From assembly GCA_913057205.1 (NCBI GenBank), contig CAJXNO010000003.1:1-64000 (forward strand): 64,000 nt of DNA, given 5' to 3'. Below are positions 62,107-64,000 of the stretch, in pieces. The notes below the pieces were generated by a model. That model was not told where the DNA came from. It worked only from the letters and a program-made list of their open reading frames with translations, and ran no database searches. The DNA comes from an uncultured Flavobacteriales bacterium. GTDB lineage: Bacteria > Bacteroidota > Bacteroidia > Flavobacteriales_G > Salibacteraceae. Within the stretch, counting starts at the first letter, position 1. Every line of letters starts with the position of its first letter. A program made the position numbers and the translations under genes.

Positions 62107-63100
62107 TGCTCAACACCTTTGAAGTTTCTGCCAGAAGATCGTCTTGCTTGATGGAAACCACACCGGGGAATTGACAAACCCACCCGCCGGCCAAATTAGA
62201 CAGGTAGGCGATTTCCGCTTGGTCTAGGCCGCTTGCCAACGCGCAGGTTGCGGTTGCAATAACGGTATCGCCAGCACCCGATACATCCGCGATCATACGT
62301 TTCACCGCCGGAATGTGATCAGATTTATCTCCGTCTGTGATGAACACACCGTGCTCTGAAAGGGTGAACATGGCAGCATCTATCGGCATGCGCTCATTCA
62401 ACTGCTTGAACGCATCGATCAAGCTTTTGCGATCAGTCTTCAGCTGCGGCAAGTTCAAGCCTTCGCGCAGCTCCTTTAAATTCGGTTTGAACAGGCTCAC
62501 ACCCGCATACGCAAAGAAGTTCCGACGCTTTGGATCCACGGTTACAGGTATCCCTGCTTGCTTGGCCTGTTTGATCACCTCAGCGATGAGCTCCGGGGTG
62601 ATGCATCCCTTGTCGTAGTCCTCAAAGATGATGGCATCCGGCGACGCTCGCTCGATTAATGCTGCAATACGTGTGATCAATGCCTTCGCCTCCTGCTCAT
62701 CCAGTGAACGCGTAACTTCTTCGTCCATCCGCAACAATTGACTGAATCCGCTCACCAAACGGGTCTTCACGGTGGTTGGACGATCACTTGTCTCTTCCAG
62801 GCCTTGGAGCGAGAGCTGCTCAGTCTGCATCAAATCCTTTAAGCGCTCACCGGCTTCGTCCTTCCCGATCACCGAGCAAACGATGCATTGCGCACCGAGG
62901 TCTTTCACGTTCAAGGCAACGTTGGCAGCCCCACCCAGGCGGTATTCCTTGGATTGGATATCAAGCACAGGCACGGGAGCTTCAGGAGAGACGCGCTCCA
63001 CTTTTCCCTTGTAGTAGGCGTCAAGGATCACGTCTCCGATGACCAACACCTTGAGCTTGGAGAATGCCTTTATGGCCGACTTGATCCTGCTTTCATTCAT
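62096..63100 (-). CDS. D-glycero-beta-D-manno-heptose-7-phosphate kinase-like PfkB kinase
   Basis: A 334-residue ribokinase-fold sugar kinase, the RfaE domain I/HldA type. VLVIGDVILDAYYKGKVERV, SPEAPVPVLDIQSKEYRLGG (substrate-binding GGAANVA motif next), IIFEDYDKGCITPELI, VTVDPKRRNFFAYAGV and DVSGAGDTVIATATCAL (catalytic Asp) are conserved. It makes heptose 1,7-bisphosphate for LPS core; the adenylyltransferase domain is absent, so a separate HldC-type enzyme is expected elsewhere. It overlaps the aminotransferase by 4 bases and trkH by 11. Confidence 0.88.
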   Translation of the reverse strand: MNESRIKSAIKAFSKLKVLVIGDVILDAYYKGKVERVSPEAPVPVLDIQSKEYRLGGAANVALNVKDLGAQCIVCSVIGKDEAGERLKDLMQTEQLSLQGLEETSDRPTTVKTRLVSGFSQLLRMDEEVTRSLDEQEAKALITRIAALIERASPDAIIFEDYDKGCITPELIAEVIKQAKQAGIPVTVDPKRRNFFAYAGVSLFKPNLKELREGLNLPQLKTDRKSLIDAFKQLNERMPIDAAMFTLSEHGVFITDGDKSDHIPAVKRMIADVSGAGDTVIATATCALASGLDQAEIAYLSNLAGGWVCQFPGVVSIKQDDLLAETSKVLSNGH

Positions 63101-64000
63101 GATGTGAGCGCTTCGATGGCCGACTTGATGCGTCGCAGTGCTTCTTTTAATTCGGCTTCTGAGGCCGCATAACTCAAACGAATGTAGTTAGGTGCGCCAA
63201 ATGCCGTTCCTGGAACAGTTGCTACATGGGCTTCGTTCAACAGGTACATGCACAAGGCACTGGCGTCTTCAATCGGCTGGCTGTTGGACTTCTTGCCAAA
63301 CAATGCACTCACCTTAGGAAAGAGGTAGAATGCACCTTCTGGACGATTGCAGATCATGCCCTCGATCTGCTCGAGGCCTTCGATCATCACCTCACGTCGT
63401 TTGGCGAAGGCGTTGACCATTTCCTTCAATTCGTCGGCACTGGTCTCCATGGCTTTCAAGGTGGCCATCTGGCTGATGCCGGAGGGCGCGCTGGTGAACT
63501 GACCTTGCATCTTCGTGCACGCCTTTGCAATGGGCAACGATGCGGCGATGTAGCCGATCCGCCATCCGGTCATGGCAAAGGATTTTGATACCCCGTTCAC
63601 GGTAATCACACGATCATACAGTTCTGGGATCGCCGCTAAGCTGAAGTGCTCGCCTTCGAAGCGGATGTGCTCATAGATCTCGTCGGAGATGATGTGAACC
63701 TTGGGGTATTTCTTGAACACCTCGCCTAAAGCACGAAGCTCAGATTCTGAATATGCTGCTCCTGTGGGATTGGAGGGGGAGGAGAACATGAACAGCTTCG
63801 ACTTATCGGTCAATGCCGCATCCAACTGCTCAGGCGAAAGCTTGAAGTCTTGCTCAACATCCGCATGAACTTCCTTGAAGTTTCCCTCTGCAAAGTCTAC
63901 CATGGCCTTGTAGCTTACCCAATAGGGCGTTGCTACTAGCACCTCATCTCCCGGGTTGATCAGGCACAGCACCACATTCATCAAGCTCTGCTTGGCACCG
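63097..64000 (-). CDS. PLP-dependent class I aminotransferase (aspartate type), 5' end outside window
   Basis: The C-terminal 300 residues of a fold-type I aminotransferase related to AspC (aspartate to oxaloacetate). The frame is open to the right edge (GAKQSLMNVVLCLINPGDEV). The PLP-lysine site is VNGVSKSFAMTGWRIGYIAA, with the Asn/Asp contacts in FSSPSNPTGAAYSE and HIISDEIYEHI, and the carboxylate-binding Arg near YIRLSYAASEAEL. It begins the visible part of the minus-strand operon leading to porT. Confidence 0.92.
   Translation of the reverse strand, partial: GAKQSLMNVVLCLINPGDEVLVATPYWVSYKAMVDFAEGNFKEVHADVEQDFKLSPEQLDAALTDKSKLFMFSSPSNPTGAAYSESELRALGEVFKKYPKVHIISDEIYEHIRFEGEHFSLAAIPELYDRVITVNGVSKSFAMTGWRIGYIAASLPIAKACTKMQGQFTSAPSGISQMATLKAMETSADELKEMVNAFAKRREVMIEGLEQIEGMICNRPEGAFYLFPKVSALFGKKSNSQPIEDASALCMYLLNEAHVATVPGTAFGAPNYIRLSYAASEAELKEALRRIKSAIEALTS

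Overview
The window looks like chromosome of a marine-type member of the Bacteroidota, most likely Flavobacteriales (Cryomorphaceae, Schleiferiaceae or Crocinitomicaceae-like; the rank is inference). Supporting signs are type IX secretion (T9SS) components (PorT, a PorE-like protein), T9SS type A and type B C-terminal sorting domains, a lipoprotein TamA homologue (TamL), a short primary sigma factor of 289 residues, menaquinone genes, Bacteroidota promoters of the form TTG-N18-20-TAnnTTTG, and a tmRNA whose tag reads GETSYALAA. No phage, transposase or CRISPR array was seen.

Layout. 1-3.9 kb: end of menA, a lipoprotein, rarA, and a small operon of SPFH, a 50-residue protein and an Arc-type regulator behind a perfect inverted repeat. 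3.9-9.2 kb: rpmH, a 1462-residue secreted beta-propeller protein, and a NUMOD4/HNH protein. 9.4-17.7 kb: an MsbA-like exporter, then an operon of lipoprotein, DUF5723-like protein, T9SS cargo and a GT-C glycosyltransferase. 17.7-21.8 kb: porE-like and queE, divergent from a DUF4301 gene. 21.9-29.2 kb: an operon of two giant PKD adhesins with type B sorting domains, bracketed by two related small secreted proteins. 29.2-34.6 kb: phosphohexomutase, then a cassette of LpxH-like phosphatase, MJ1255-type glycosyltransferase and GH1 glycosidase.

34.6-44.4 kb is unlike the rest. It holds a universal stress gene, a GT4 glycosyltransferase and an NtrC-type regulator, each broken by stops and single-base deletions, next to an intact 995-residue hybrid histidine kinase and an HPt protein. 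Tandem palindromes precede this block, and from about 37.7 kb it reads more AT-rich by eye. 44.4-47.6 kb: tmRNA, eroded intergenic repeats, a DUF6089-like protein and a saccharopine-dehydrogenase-like enzyme. 47.6-51.1 kb: rpe, then a TPR histidine kinase and an OmpA-family gene, both interrupted by a stop and both lacking their 5' ends where they meet head to head. 51.1-64 kb is housekeeping: rpoD, pnp, rpsO, accD, tamL, trmH, and a minus-strand operon aminotransferase - hldA-type kinase - trkH - menG/ubiE - porT.

Themes: outer-membrane and secretion biology (TamL, PorT, PorE-like, four T9SS cargo proteins, MsbA-like and LpxH-like enzymes, heptose kinase); a signalling region in apparent recent decay; and several genes whose -7 box lies 4-8 bases before the start codon, suggesting leaderless or near-leaderless mRNAs. 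No region is clearly a new defence or mobile system. The best candidates for something undescribed are the adhesin operon with its paired small secreted proteins and the SPFH/Arc operon with its operator-like repeat.
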